A DNA stretch of 64,000 nucleotides, from assembly GCA_026707945.1 (NCBI GenBank), contig JAPOVV010000110.1:1-64000 (forward strand). Direction: 5' to 3'. The stretch's first letter is position 1, and each line of letters begins with the position of its first letter. Below the pieces are notes generated by a model. It did no database searches. It saw only the letters and a list, made by a program, of their open reading frames with translations, and was not told where the DNA came from. Of this stretch, positions 1-7,112 are shown piece after piece. Position numbers and translations under genes: made by a program. The stretch comes from Gammaproteobacteria bacterium. Its GTDB lineage: Bacteria; Pseudomonadota; Gammaproteobacteria; Pseudomonadales; Azotimanducaceae.

Positions 1-2
1 CT

Positions 3-341
3 CTACCACGCGTTCTCGGTTGGCGTAAGGCGATGGAGATGATGATGACCGGTCGATTCATGAGTGCGGAAGAAGCACATGAAGCCGGTTTCAGTAATTA
101 CCTTGTGGAACCTGAGGAGCTCGAAGCAAAGACGATGGAATTAGCGCTTGAGCTGGAGGCAGGTCCACCCATCGGCCAAAAAGTTGGTAAGTTGCTCGCG
201 ATCCGAACCGCCCACATGGACTTCGATACGGCAATGCAGTGGTCCGAGTCAGTGATCCCGTTGGTAGGGCTTTCACAAGACTTCAAGGAAGGACAAGCAG
301 CGTTTCGCGAGAAACGCGAAGCGAAATTTAGAGGCTTTTGA
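3..341 (+). CDS. Enoyl-CoA hydratase/isomerase family protein, C-terminal part (5' end outside window)
   Basis: The reading frame is already open at the window edge and ends with TGA at 339-341, so only the last ~112 residues are present. The visible start reads LPRVLGWRKAMEMMMTGR, the typical crotonase segment after the catalytic region. It continues with A-EAHEAGFSNYLV and a PPIGQKVGKLL helix, as in enoyl-CoA hydratases. Members hydrate or isomerise acyl-CoA thioesters in the cytoplasm during beta-oxidation or related catabolism. The catalytic glutamates and oxyanion-hole residues lie upstream of the window, so the exact reaction cannot be judged. It is followed after 9 nt by glutathione peroxidase and, further on, other acyl-CoA enzymes. 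Confidence 0.88.
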   Translation, partial: LPRVLGWRKAMEMMMTGRFMSAEEAHEAGFSNYLVEPEELEAKTMELALELEAGPPIGQKVGKLLAIRTAHMDFDTAMQWSESVIPLVGLSQDFKEGQAAFREKREAKFRGF

Positions 342-350
342 GGTTTGGTT

Positions 351-827
351 ATGGCGTTTCACGATTTCAACATGAAAGCAATTGACGGCACCAACGTATC
401 GTTCAATCAGTTCAAAGGTAAACACTGTTTGGTGGTCAATGTCGCAAGCGAGTGTGGCTACACCCACCAATACGAAGGCCTTGAGAAGTTGCAGCAGGAT
501 TTCGCCACAAAAGACTTCACCGTACTGGGATTCCCCTGTAACCAGTTTGGCGAACAGGAACCGGGTACCGATGAGCAGGTTTGCGAATTCGCCCAAACGC
601 AATATGGTGCGACATTCCCCCTCTTCAGCAAAGTTGAAGTTCGAGACGACGGCGCATGCGAGCTATACCAGTGGCTCACCTCGCAGAAGGCACGTCCCAA
701 TGGGAAACCAAACATTGGATGGAACTTCACTAAGTTCCTGATTGACGGAAATGGCAATGTCCTTGAGCGTTTTGAGCCACAGGTTACACCCGAAGAAATC
801 GCGGATACGTTAAACACGATTCTCTAG
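351..827 (+). CDS. Glutathione peroxidase (Cys type)
   Basis: This is a thioredoxin-fold peroxidase of about 158 residues, a normal length for bacterial BtuE-like enzymes, which reduce hydrogen peroxide or lipid hydroperoxides with thioredoxin or glutathione. The family signatures are complete: NVASECGYT with the peroxidatic Cys35, LGFPCNQFGEQEPG with Gln69, and WNFTKFLI with Trp124 and Asn125. The active-site codon is TGT, so this one is a cysteine and not a selenocysteine enzyme. I choose ATG 351, which has GAGG about 7 nt upstream. An in-frame TTG at 345 would add only two residues. It lies 9 nt after the hydratase and may be co-transcribed with it. Confidence 0.93.
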   Translation: MAFHDFNMKAIDGTNVSFNQFKGKHCLVVNVASECGYTHQYEGLEKLQQDFATKDFTVLGFPCNQFGEQEPGTDEQVCEFAQTQYGATFPLFSKVEVRDDGACELYQWLTSQKARPNGKPNIGWNFTKFLIDGNGNVLERFEPQVTPEEIADTLNTIL

Positions 828-1012
828 TCCGGTCGCAGCACTGCTACGCAAGGTTCGCATCTACCCTTAAACTAAAATCCCACGCTAGTTTGAGCGCGCC
901 GTGTACTGCGGCGACAGCTTTCTGGGATTCGCTTGAACCCTTTCTTGACCTACACGATCGTGGATACATCCGCGGCTACGTTACGCACCGGCTGCGGACT
1001 TAGGAGAACACA

Positions 1013-2668
1013 ATGGCTACTGTAAACGGCGCGACCTTGATGGCGCGGAGCCTAAAGCAACAAGGTGTCGACTACATGTTTGGCATCGTCGGTTTCCCTG
1101 TTCAGGGGGTGGCCGCGGCTGCCCAAAACGAAGGCATCACCTATATCGGCATGCGCAATGAACAGGCGGCTAGCTACGCAGCCCACGCCGCAGGTTACTT
1201 GACGGGTCGACCACAAGCGTGTCTTACCGTCTCTGGCCCAGGCGTAATCCACGCTTTTCCAGGGCTGGCAAATGCCAAAGAAAACTGCTGGCCGATGATT
1301 TTGATTGGCGGCGCTTCGCCTGTATATCAGAACGGCATGGGCGCTTTTCAGGAGGAGCGGCAGACTGAGTTAGCAGCGCCATACTGTAAATACGCCCACG
1401 ACATCGAACACGCTGAACGCATCCCCTACTATGTAGCGCAAGCCGTACAAAGCTCCATTTATGGTCGACCTGGTCCCGTCTACCTGGACTTTCCTGACGA
1501 CATCATTCGAGCAGAGGTCGAAGAAGACGAGATTCAACCGGTATCGCAAGTGCCTGAACCACCGCGCACTCTAGCCGACCCGGCCGCGATCGAAGGAGCT
1601 CTCGACGCACTCGAGTCTGCTGAGAAACCGTTGGTGGTAGTTGGTAAAGGCATGGCATGGTCGCGGGCCGAAGATGAGGTCCGGGCTTTCATCGAACGCA
1701 CGCAACTTCCGTTCCTTGCTTCACCCATGGGTAAAGGCATACTGCCTGATGACGATCCGTTGTCTGTAGGCGCAGCCAGAAGTACAGCACTCCGCGAAGC
1801 CGACGTCGTGTTCTTGATGGGAGCGAGACTTAATTGGATCATGCACTTTGGACTGCCGCCACGCTTTAACAAAGATGTGCGCGTTATCCAACTCGACATT
1901 AATCCTGAAGAGATTGGTCGCAACGTCCAATCGGAGATTGCATTGGTCGGTGATGGAAAAGCCATCACACAGCAACTAAACACAGCGCTCGGGAACAGAC
2001 AGTGGTTCTATCCAGACGAGACCGCATGGCGACAAACGTTGAAGGCGAAGGCTGACGACAACGCCGAAGCGGTTAAAGGTATGATCGAAGACGACGCCTC
2101 GCCGATGAACTACTACCGTGCGTTTAAGGACATCAACGAGTGGTTACCCGATGATGCAATCATTATCGGCGAAGGTGCCAATACGATGGACATCGGTCGC
2201 ACCCAAATGCTGAACAAGCTGCCACGGCATCGTCTCGATGCTGGCACCTATGGCACGATGGGCATCGGTCTCGGATTTGCGATTGCAGCCGCGGTTACCA
2301 ACCCCGACAAACCGGTTGTATCAGTTCAAGGTGATTCCGCGTTCGGTTTCTCGGGGATGGAAATTGAAACGATGGTTCGCTACAAACTACCAGTCAAACT
2401 GATCGTCTTGAACAATGGCGGCATCGGGGGAGGTATCGGTCCCCTCAAAGAAGGTCAAACCGTACCGCCCGGTATCTTGACTTACGGCGCGCACTACGAA
2501 GGGATGATGGATGCACTCGGTGGCAAAGGCTACTATGTTGAGGATCCTCAAGACCTGCGTGGTGCTTTGGACGATGCAATGGCGTTCGATGGTCCAACGT
2601 TAATCAATGTACCGCTTAATCCTCGTGCTGGTCGTAAGCCGCAACAGTTTGGTTGGCTCACTACATAG
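1013..2668 (+). CDS. Thiamine-diphosphate enzyme, 2-hydroxyacyl-CoA lyase / oxalyl-CoA decarboxylase family
   Basis: This 551-residue protein has the three-domain ThDP fold. The N-terminal part (GIVGFPV, then YIGMRNEQAA with catalytic Glu50, LTVSGPG, ANAKENCWPMILIGGAS, GAFQEE, SSIYGRPGPVYLDFPDD) closely follows eukaryotic HACL1 and bacterial oxalyl-CoA decarboxylases. The C-terminal ThDP-Mg site is GDSAFGFSGMEIE starting near residue 440, with NNGGIGGG about 30 residues later. HACL enzymes split 2-hydroxyacyl-CoA into formyl-CoA and an aldehyde; oxalyl-CoA decarboxylase yields formyl-CoA. The sequence alone does not settle the substrate. An acyl-CoA epimerase-like gene follows after 40 bp and a PhyH oxygenase lies 1.7 kb downstream, which favours a 2-hydroxyacyl-CoA substrate. 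GGAG is present before the ATG. Confidence 0.88.
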   Translation: MATVNGATLMARSLKQQGVDYMFGIVGFPVQGVAAAAQNEGITYIGMRNEQAASYAAHAAGYLTGRPQACLTVSGPGVIHAFPGLANAKENCWPMILIGGASPVYQNGMGAFQEERQTELAAPYCKYAHDIEHAERIPYYVAQAVQSSIYGRPGPVYLDFPDDIIRAEVEEDEIQPVSQVPEPPRTLADPAAIEGALDALESAEKPLVVVGKGMAWSRAEDEVRAFIERTQLPFLASPMGKGILPDDDPLSVGAARSTALREADVVFLMGARLNWIMHFGLPPRFNKDVRVIQLDINPEEIGRNVQSEIALVGDGKAITQQLNTALGNRQWFYPDETAWRQTLKAKADDNAEAVKGMIEDDASPMNYYRAFKDINEWLPDDAIIIGEGANTMDIGRTQMLNKLPRHRLDAGTYGTMGIGLGFAIAAAVTNPDKPVVSVQGDSAFGFSGMEIETMVRYKLPVKLIVLNNGGIGGGIGPLKEGQTVPPGILTYGAHYEGMMDALGGKGYYVEDPQDLRGALDDAMAFDGPTLINVPLNPRAGRKPQQFGWLTT

Positions 2669-2708
2669 ACAGTCTTTCGGCTAATACTGGTCAAGCCGTT
2701 CCTACGCG

Positions 2709-3170
2709 ATGAGCGAGCAGAACAAGAACCCGATCGGCAAACTCGATCACATCGGGTTTGCCGTTCATAGCATCGAGGAAGCCCGGAAGTTCTGGGAAGA
2801 CAAGATGGGAGCGACGATGCAGCGAGTGGTTGATCACCACAGCGGCGATTTTCGTCTCGGAATTCTCGACTTACAAGGATTCTGTATCGAGTTACTGGAA
2901 CCGATCAATCCTGATGGGTTCTTACAGAAGTACTTGGAAAAGCGCGGCGAAGGCGTTCACCATATAACGCTTCAAACTCCAGAACTCCGTGACAGGGTCT
3001 CTGCGTTGGAAGAAGAGGGCGTTCGAGTTGTGGACAAGCACTTCGACAAGAGTGAAGGTGGTGTTGACGCATTCATTTCGCCAAAGAGCTCGCATGGCGT
3101 CTTGATTCAGCTAGGCGAAAACGTTGGTCCACTCAATAGTCCGCCTTACTGGGAGTCGGAGGAGCATTGA
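2709..3170 (+). CDS. VOC-fold protein, methylmalonyl-CoA epimerase-like
   Basis: A 153-residue protein spanning one paired VOC domain. KLDHIGFAVHSIEEARKFW at the N-terminus, ELLEPI in the middle, LEKRGEGVHHITLQT, and PKSSHGVLIQLGE at the end reproduce the methylmalonyl-CoA epimerase pattern with its His/Glu metal ligands (His in DHIG, Glu in ELLEP, the second His in HHIT, Gln or Glu in the last strand). Family members epimerise methylmalonyl-CoA or related 2-branched acyl-CoAs using a divalent metal. Since 2-hydroxyacyl-CoA and 2-methylacyl-CoA both have an epimerisable alpha carbon, a role beside the upstream lyase is plausible but inferred. Its stop codon (TGA 3168-3170) overlaps the TTG start of the next gene. 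Confidence 0.8.
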   Translation: MSEQNKNPIGKLDHIGFAVHSIEEARKFWEDKMGATMQRVVDHHSGDFRLGILDLQGFCIELLEPINPDGFLQKYLEKRGEGVHHITLQTPELRDRVSALEEEGVRVVDKHFDKSEGGVDAFISPKSSHGVLIQLGENVGPLNSPPYWESEEH

Positions 3171-3910
3171 AGCCCACAGCCCCGATTGTCTATTGGCAAC
3201 CCGGATGAACGAGCTGCTTACGGGTTAAAGAATTCCTCTCGACCCGTGCGGTCGAGTTCGAGTCCGCTAACGTCCAAGAAGACGTTAATCGGCAAGCGGA
3301 GCTCGAAGCGCTCGGCTACAGGATCGTACCCATCGTCGCGGTTGGACAACGAGCCGTGCACGGTGTTGATCTACAGCAAGTAGCGGGTCTGCTCGGTCTC
3401 AACTACGATTCAAACCCTGATCTTTCACCAGCGGAACTCATAGTTAGACAGGCCGCACTTCTGTCTATCCTTGATAGTGCGCTAGATCACATCCCAAAGT
3501 CTGCCCACGAAATAAAGATTCCTGGTCGTGATCGAACTGTCTGGAACCTTGTTGAACATATGTGCGAGATCGCGTGTGTCTATCAACGCGTAGTTGAAGG
3601 CACCTCAACATTCGACGCCGCCGCTGCTGACGCAGAAGTTACTGATACATCGACAGGCGAGCAATTACATTCGTCGATTAGCAGACTAACTGCAAAACTG
3701 TCCGTTGAAACTCAAGATTACGAAAGATCTGTTGAAACCTATTTTGGACCCGCATCTCTCCACTACGTACTCGAACGCTGTACCTGGCACATCGCTCAAC
3801 ATCTTCGTCAACTTGCTAGTCTAATGCGCGACATCGACACCGCGATCATGCCTGAAGTCGAAGCCAAATTACTTGACGGGTTACCCATCCCGATCGAGGT
3901 ATGGGACTAA
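3167..3910 (+). CDS. Glutaredoxin-DinB fusion with in-frame TGA at the active-site Cys: candidate selenoprotein
   Basis: Read from TTG 3167 the frame is open to TAA 3908-3910 (247 residues) except for one TGA, codon 14 at 3206-3208. Translation across it gives IVYWQPG-[TGA]-TSCLRVKEFL, a glutaredoxin N-terminus whose first CxxC cysteine is the TGA. The thioredoxin fold continues with VEFESANVQED, a cis-Pro loop RIVPIV (Pro55) and G-VDLQQVAGLLGL to about residue 78. Residues ~90-247 form a DinB-like four-helix domain with His131 (NLVEH) and His208/His212 (WHIAQH), the usual metal triad. GGAGGAG at 3158-3164 precedes the TTG, which overlaps the upstream stop. The same TTGA coupling starts the gene at 45567. 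A hairpin meeting bacterial SECIS rules lies downstream. A gene caller would start at GTG 3356 and lose the redox domain. A nonsense mutation remains the alternative. Confidence 0.75.
3206..3208 (+). other. In-frame TGA, proposed selenocysteine codon
   Basis: The codon replaces the N-terminal cysteine of a glutaredoxin CxxC motif: Pro-Gly precedes and Thr-Ser-Cys follows. It is the only stop in a 248-codon frame that scores as protein on both sides. Cysteine codons TGC and TGT differ from TGA by one base, so a point mutation is possible. Position at the catalytic residue, an intact downstream reading frame and a SECIS-like hairpin favour recoding. Confidence 0.7.
3230..3259 (+). promoter_or_regulatory. 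Candidate bacterial SECIS hairpin
   Basis: A perfect 7-bp stem pairs 3238-3244 (CTCGACC) with 3250-3256 (GGTCGAG) around the 5-nt loop CGTGC at 3245-3249. A short lower helix GAA/TTC (3230-3232 with 3257-3259) is separated by a 5-nt bulge on the 5' side. The loop begins 36 nt after the TGA and has G as its second base followed by U. Published bacterial SECIS rules ask for a G in the first two loop bases and 16-37 nt spacing, so both are met, the spacing near its upper limit. A competing 6-bp helix, 3220-3225 with 3242-3247, also exists. Confidence 0.55.
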
Positions 3911-4336
3911 ATGAGCAACACTGCGCCGAAACGACCAATAGGAGCGAAGAAATTCGTACTTCTGCATCACGGCCGTTGCTATCGAGATTCATTTCATTAC
4001 CGCATCGGTGCAAACGCTGAGATCGTACGCCTTGAAAGCGACGACCTAAGTACGCAACACCCAAACTCGATTGGGATCCAACTGATGGGCGACTTTGACA
4101 AAGAACCGGTGCCAGCCGATCAGTTACAAGCGCTTAAGGACTTACTTCTGGATCTCAAATTGCGTTATCCAGCCGTGCAGATTGGCGCACACCGCCAAGT
4201 CAGGGGTGATCGAAAAACAACTTGTCCTGGCCGTCGATTTCCAATGCGTGAGCTACGAGAGTGGGCGGATACGCACCTTCTGGATCAGCGCGACGATGTC
4301 CTTCGTGAAGTGATCGAATCTCAGTACCGACCTTAA
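3911..4336 (+). CDS. PGRP/Amidase_2-like N-acetylmuramoyl-L-alanine amidase
   Basis: A 141-residue single-domain protein with the amidase_2/PGRP pattern: KKFVLLHH (zinc ligand His19 or His20), SFHYRIGANAEIV, NSIGIQLMGDF, and IGAHRQVRGDRKTTCPG with ligands His94 and Cys105. The family cleaves the lactyl-amide bond between N-acetylmuramic acid and L-alanine. No signal peptide or membrane segment is visible, so it would act on cytosolic muropeptides or be exported by another route. The ATG directly follows the stop of the glutaredoxin-DinB gene (TAAATG), so the two are translationally coupled. The domain is slightly short at the N-terminus compared with AmpD. Confidence 0.75.
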   Translation: MSNTAPKRPIGAKKFVLLHHGRCYRDSFHYRIGANAEIVRLESDDLSTQHPNSIGIQLMGDFDKEPVPADQLQALKDLLLDLKLRYPAVQIGAHRQVRGDRKTTCPGRRFPMRELREWADTHLLDQRDDVLREVIESQYRP

Positions 4337-4378
4337 CGGTAAACTTCGAGCTCACTATTGGCCTGCTAAACAGCTCTT

Positions 4379-5275
4379 ATGAATATTGCCTCTCAAGGCG
4401 CGCAACCAAATCTCGACGGTCTGATGCAAGATCTCGAAAAATACGACCTGCTTAAGCATGCGCTGGAACTCGACGCATATGGATTGACCGTCATTCCACC
4501 CGAGAAGATGGGCGCCGACAAGGACTTCGTCACGCGCCTACGGGACGCGATCATCCGAACATGTGAAAAACGAAATGACCTAAACATCGGCGATCCCGAT
4601 AACCCGTCTGCTGAGGACGTCAAGAAATCATTCATCAATTCGTGGTACCTGCTTCAAGAGGACGAGGTATTTGTCGAGGCAGCACTCAATCCGCGTGTAC
4701 TAACGATAGCGCGTTGGTTATGTGGTCAAAGCGCCGTTTTAGCGGGACACACTTGGATCATCAAACCTAAAACCAAGCATGGATTGGGATTGCACAGCGA
4801 CGCACACGGGATACCACCGGGGGGTGGGCACATCGCCCACGTGGCAAATCTCTCATGGCTTTGTACCGACTACACGTCCGCGGACGATGGACCCACCGTA
4901 TTCGTACCGGGTAGTCATCGTTACGGCCGTGCGACCTTACCACATGAATCCTCACTCGATGAAACGCCGTTTCCGGTCGTAACGCTCGAAGGGGAAGCAG
5001 GATCACTTGCGGTATGGCATGGATCGACATGGCATGGATCACAACCACGAAAAAACCGTGGGCTTCGCGTGACGTTAGTGCAAGTCTTCATGCGAATGCA
5101 CATGCGACCGATTCACCTGTGGAATCGCGACGAGATCAGCAGTAATCTGCTTGGAAAATACCCAGAACTGGAACGAGTTTTAGGTTTAGAGTCCTTGTAC
5201 CCCTACAAAGAACACAATGACCATCCTGAACGGGTCGCTCCATTTATGAAGACCGGTACGGATCCGTTTGCATAA
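4379..5275 (+). CDS. Phytanoyl-CoA dioxygenase (PhyH) family protein
   Basis: A 298-residue Fe(II)/2-oxoglutarate oxygenase. The jelly-roll core shows the iron facial triad: His139-x-Asp141 in GLHSDAHG, and the distal His219 in STWHGSQ. Arg230 in GLRVTLV is placed to bind 2-oxoglutarate, and PGSHR around 177-181 is the typical loop. The substrate is unknown, since this family hydroxylates acyl-CoAs but also many small metabolites. It lies 42 bp after the amidase and 27 bp before an SMP-30 gene on the same strand. It is one of three PhyH-family genes in the window, the others being at 23458 and 51816; they differ in sequence and are not recent duplicates. Confidence 0.88.
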   Translation: MNIASQGAQPNLDGLMQDLEKYDLLKHALELDAYGLTVIPPEKMGADKDFVTRLRDAIIRTCEKRNDLNIGDPDNPSAEDVKKSFINSWYLLQEDEVFVEAALNPRVLTIARWLCGQSAVLAGHTWIIKPKTKHGLGLHSDAHGIPPGGGHIAHVANLSWLCTDYTSADDGPTVFVPGSHRYGRATLPHESSLDETPFPVVTLEGEAGSLAVWHGSTWHGSQPRKNRGLRVTLVQVFMRMHMRPIHLWNRDEISSNLLGKYPELERVLGLESLYPYKEHNDHPERVAPFMKTGTDPFA

Positions 5276-5302
5276 CCACCATTCTTAAAGAAGAGATTCA
5301 AC

Positions 5303-6190
5303 GTGGGTATTGAAGTTAGAGATTCGCGCGTACTTGATATAGTCAGCGAACGCACCGAATTAGAGGTTCTCGGAGAAGGATTCGGTTTCACGGAGGGACC
5401 TATCTGGCACCCCGTAGAAAAACACTTGACCTTTTCCGATATTCCTGGCAACCGAATGCACCGATGGTCAGAAACTACCGGTGTCGTGGTCTACCGCGAA
5501 CCTAGCAATTTGACCAACGGAAACACATACGACAAGCAAGGTCGCATTCTGTCGTGCGAGCACGGTACGAGTCGAGTCGTGCGAGAAGAACTTGACGGCA
5601 CGATCAATGTAATCGCAAGCCACTGGGACGGTAAAGAGCTCAACAGCCCGAACGACATCGTCGTTCGAAGTAATGGTGATATCTTTTTCACCGATCCCAC
5701 GTTCGGAAGGGCCGATCACACCGGTATACCTCGCGAACTCGAACTGGACTTCACTGGCGTATACAGGATCGACGGACAGTCGGGGAAATTGACGTTATTG
5801 CGCAGTGACTTTACCCAACCAAATGGTTTGGCATTTACTCAGGACGAGCAGTTTCTCTACGTAGCCGACACCCCAGAGATGCACATTCGTAAGTTCAAGG
5901 TTGCCGAAGATGGCGCTCTATCAGACGGCGATATATTCACGCATTCCACGGGTCAAGGCGCTGGTGCGCCTGACGGTCTAAAAGTTGACTCGAATGACAA
6001 TGTCTATTGCTGCGGACCTGGTGGAGTTCACGTCTACGCACCGGATGGCGCCTGCTTAGGCGTTATCGAAACGCCAGCATTCTGCGCCAATTTCACTTGG
6101 GGTGGGGACGACTACCTCACTTTCTACATGACTTCGTCAAATCACCTTTATCGCATTCCGGTAAACGTGCCAGGAACGCCGCTTTTTTAG
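5303..6190 (+). CDS. SMP-30/gluconolactonase family protein
   Basis: A 295-residue six-bladed beta-propeller lactonase. LGEGFGFTEGPIWHP carries the N-terminal Glu metal ligand; ELNSPNDIVV has the Asn and TQPNGLAF and DGLKVD supply further ligands of the central divalent-metal site. Related proteins hydrolyse sugar lactones such as gluconolactone, or act as esterases. No signal peptide is present. The start is GTG 5303 with a purine-rich AAAGAAGAG upstream. Close spacing to the PhyH gene suggests a shared transcript, but nothing ties the two reactions together. Confidence 0.88.
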   Translation: MGIEVRDSRVLDIVSERTELEVLGEGFGFTEGPIWHPVEKHLTFSDIPGNRMHRWSETTGVVVYREPSNLTNGNTYDKQGRILSCEHGTSRVVREELDGTINVIASHWDGKELNSPNDIVVRSNGDIFFTDPTFGRADHTGIPRELELDFTGVYRIDGQSGKLTLLRSDFTQPNGLAFTQDEQFLYVADTPEMHIRKFKVAEDGALSDGDIFTHSTGQGAGAPDGLKVDSNDNVYCCGPGGVHVYAPDGACLGVIETPAFCANFTWGGDDYLTFYMTSSNHLYRIPVNVPGTPLF

Positions 6191-6241
6191 CAGCATTCCA
6201 GTAAAAACCGTTCTTTCAAGCAAATCGGAGGGGACGTCAAG

Positions 6242-6487
6242 ATGCCAGATCAAATATCCAAATCCATGACCACGGTCGCTTGGATCCTAATTTCAATCAT
6301 CGGAATAGTCGTAGCAGCGGGCGCAACCTACGGCGTTGCCATGTTTCTCGTGACTCCAGGAATCGCCGTCTGGATCAAGCTTCTAACGGCCGCAGGGATT
6401 GTGGGATTCGTGTTACTCATGATCGTGGTTATTCGTGATCGAATGAAGGAAAGAAAGACCGACAAATACAAGGACATTGAGGTATAG
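6242..6487 (+). CDS. Small two-helix membrane protein
   Basis: An 81-residue protein with two hydrophobic segments, about residues 12-36 (VAWILISIIGIVVAAGATYG) and 43-65 (WIKLLTAAGIVGFVLLMIVV), followed by a charged RDRMKERKTDKYKDIEV tail that would sit in the cytoplasm. GGAGGGG precedes the ATG. I do not recognise a family. It ends 2 bp before the YbjQ-like gene, so it probably shares its function or membrane location. Confidence 0.72.
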   Translation: MPDQISKSMTTVAWILISIIGIVVAAGATYGVAMFLVTPGIAVWIKLLTAAGIVGFVLLMIVVIRDRMKERKTDKYKDIEV

Positions 6488-6489
6488 AC

Positions 6490-6810
6490 ATGCTCATCGT
6501 TACAAGCGATTCGGTGCCCGGTAAGCGCATCGTCAAAACGCTCGGATTGGTACGAGGAAACACAGTTCGAGCCCGACATATCGGTCATGACGTCATGGCC
6601 ACCTTGCGAAACATCGTTGGAGGTGAGATTGGTGAATACGGTAAACTCGTAGCGGAGAGCCGTGAGCAGAGCATCGATCGAATGCAATCTGAAGCGGAAG
6701 CGCTTGGTGCAAATGCGATTGTTTGCGTTAGATTCGGAACGTCAGTTATGGCTCAATCGGCTGCTGAACTGCTCGCATACGGCACGGCGGTCGTCGTCGA
6801 AGACGAATGA
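6490..6810 (+). CDS. YbjQ/UPF0145 family protein
   Basis: A 106-residue protein with the whole YbjQ domain: MLIVTSDSVPGKRIVKTLGLVRGNTVRARHIG at the start, a central GGEIGEYGKL, and an EAEALGANAIVCVRF strand near the end, then AYGTAVVV. Members form pentamers and are annotated as putative heavy-metal-binding proteins; the biochemical role is not established. The gene is coupled to the small membrane protein upstream (2-bp gap). Confidence 0.88.
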   Translation: MLIVTSDSVPGKRIVKTLGLVRGNTVRARHIGHDVMATLRNIVGGEIGEYGKLVAESREQSIDRMQSEAEALGANAIVCVRFGTSVMAQSAAELLAYGTAVVVEDE

Positions 6811-7112
6811 GTGATTTCGATCACCCCAAAAAGCCGTAGTGGTTTGACTTCCGGCCAACGCAAGGCAACCATAGCATCAGCTAACAACGCACCCGTGCGA
6901 TATCGCTCGGAGTAGTGGTCTTGTAGCGGCTGCAATGTTTCCTATCTAGGGCGCATACTGTTCAGTTCGATTGTGCCCTGGTTCAATTCAACTGCCGATC
7001 CCTCGATCGGCGACGAGCGGACCGACGCAAGGTCAAACGCACCCTATGCGTACGACACTTGTGATCATCCCAAAACTTCCGTTGTTGGTCAAAGCGAATT
7101 AAGAGCGCAGCG
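6811..7112. other. Intergenic region, nothing recognised
   Basis: The 302 bp between the YbjQ gene and the convergent hydrolase gene contain no convincing coding frame, tRNA or clear rho-independent terminator. The two flanking genes end towards each other here, so it probably holds terminator function only. Confidence 0.5.

Noticed and set aside
345-827. Selenocysteine in the glutathione peroxidase
   Set aside because: The active-site codon is TGT (Cys35), so this is an ordinary Cys enzyme.
3220-3247. ACGGGT/ACCCGT hairpin as the SECIS
   Set aside because: The loop is 16 nt long and starts with UA, lacking the G expected in the first two positions. The CTCGACC/GGTCGAG hairpin fits better.
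3186-3383. 65-codon frame overlapping the glutaredoxin part
   Set aside because: Composition is Ser/Arg-rich and unlike protein, and the frame overlaps a clearly better one in another phase. It is a shadow.
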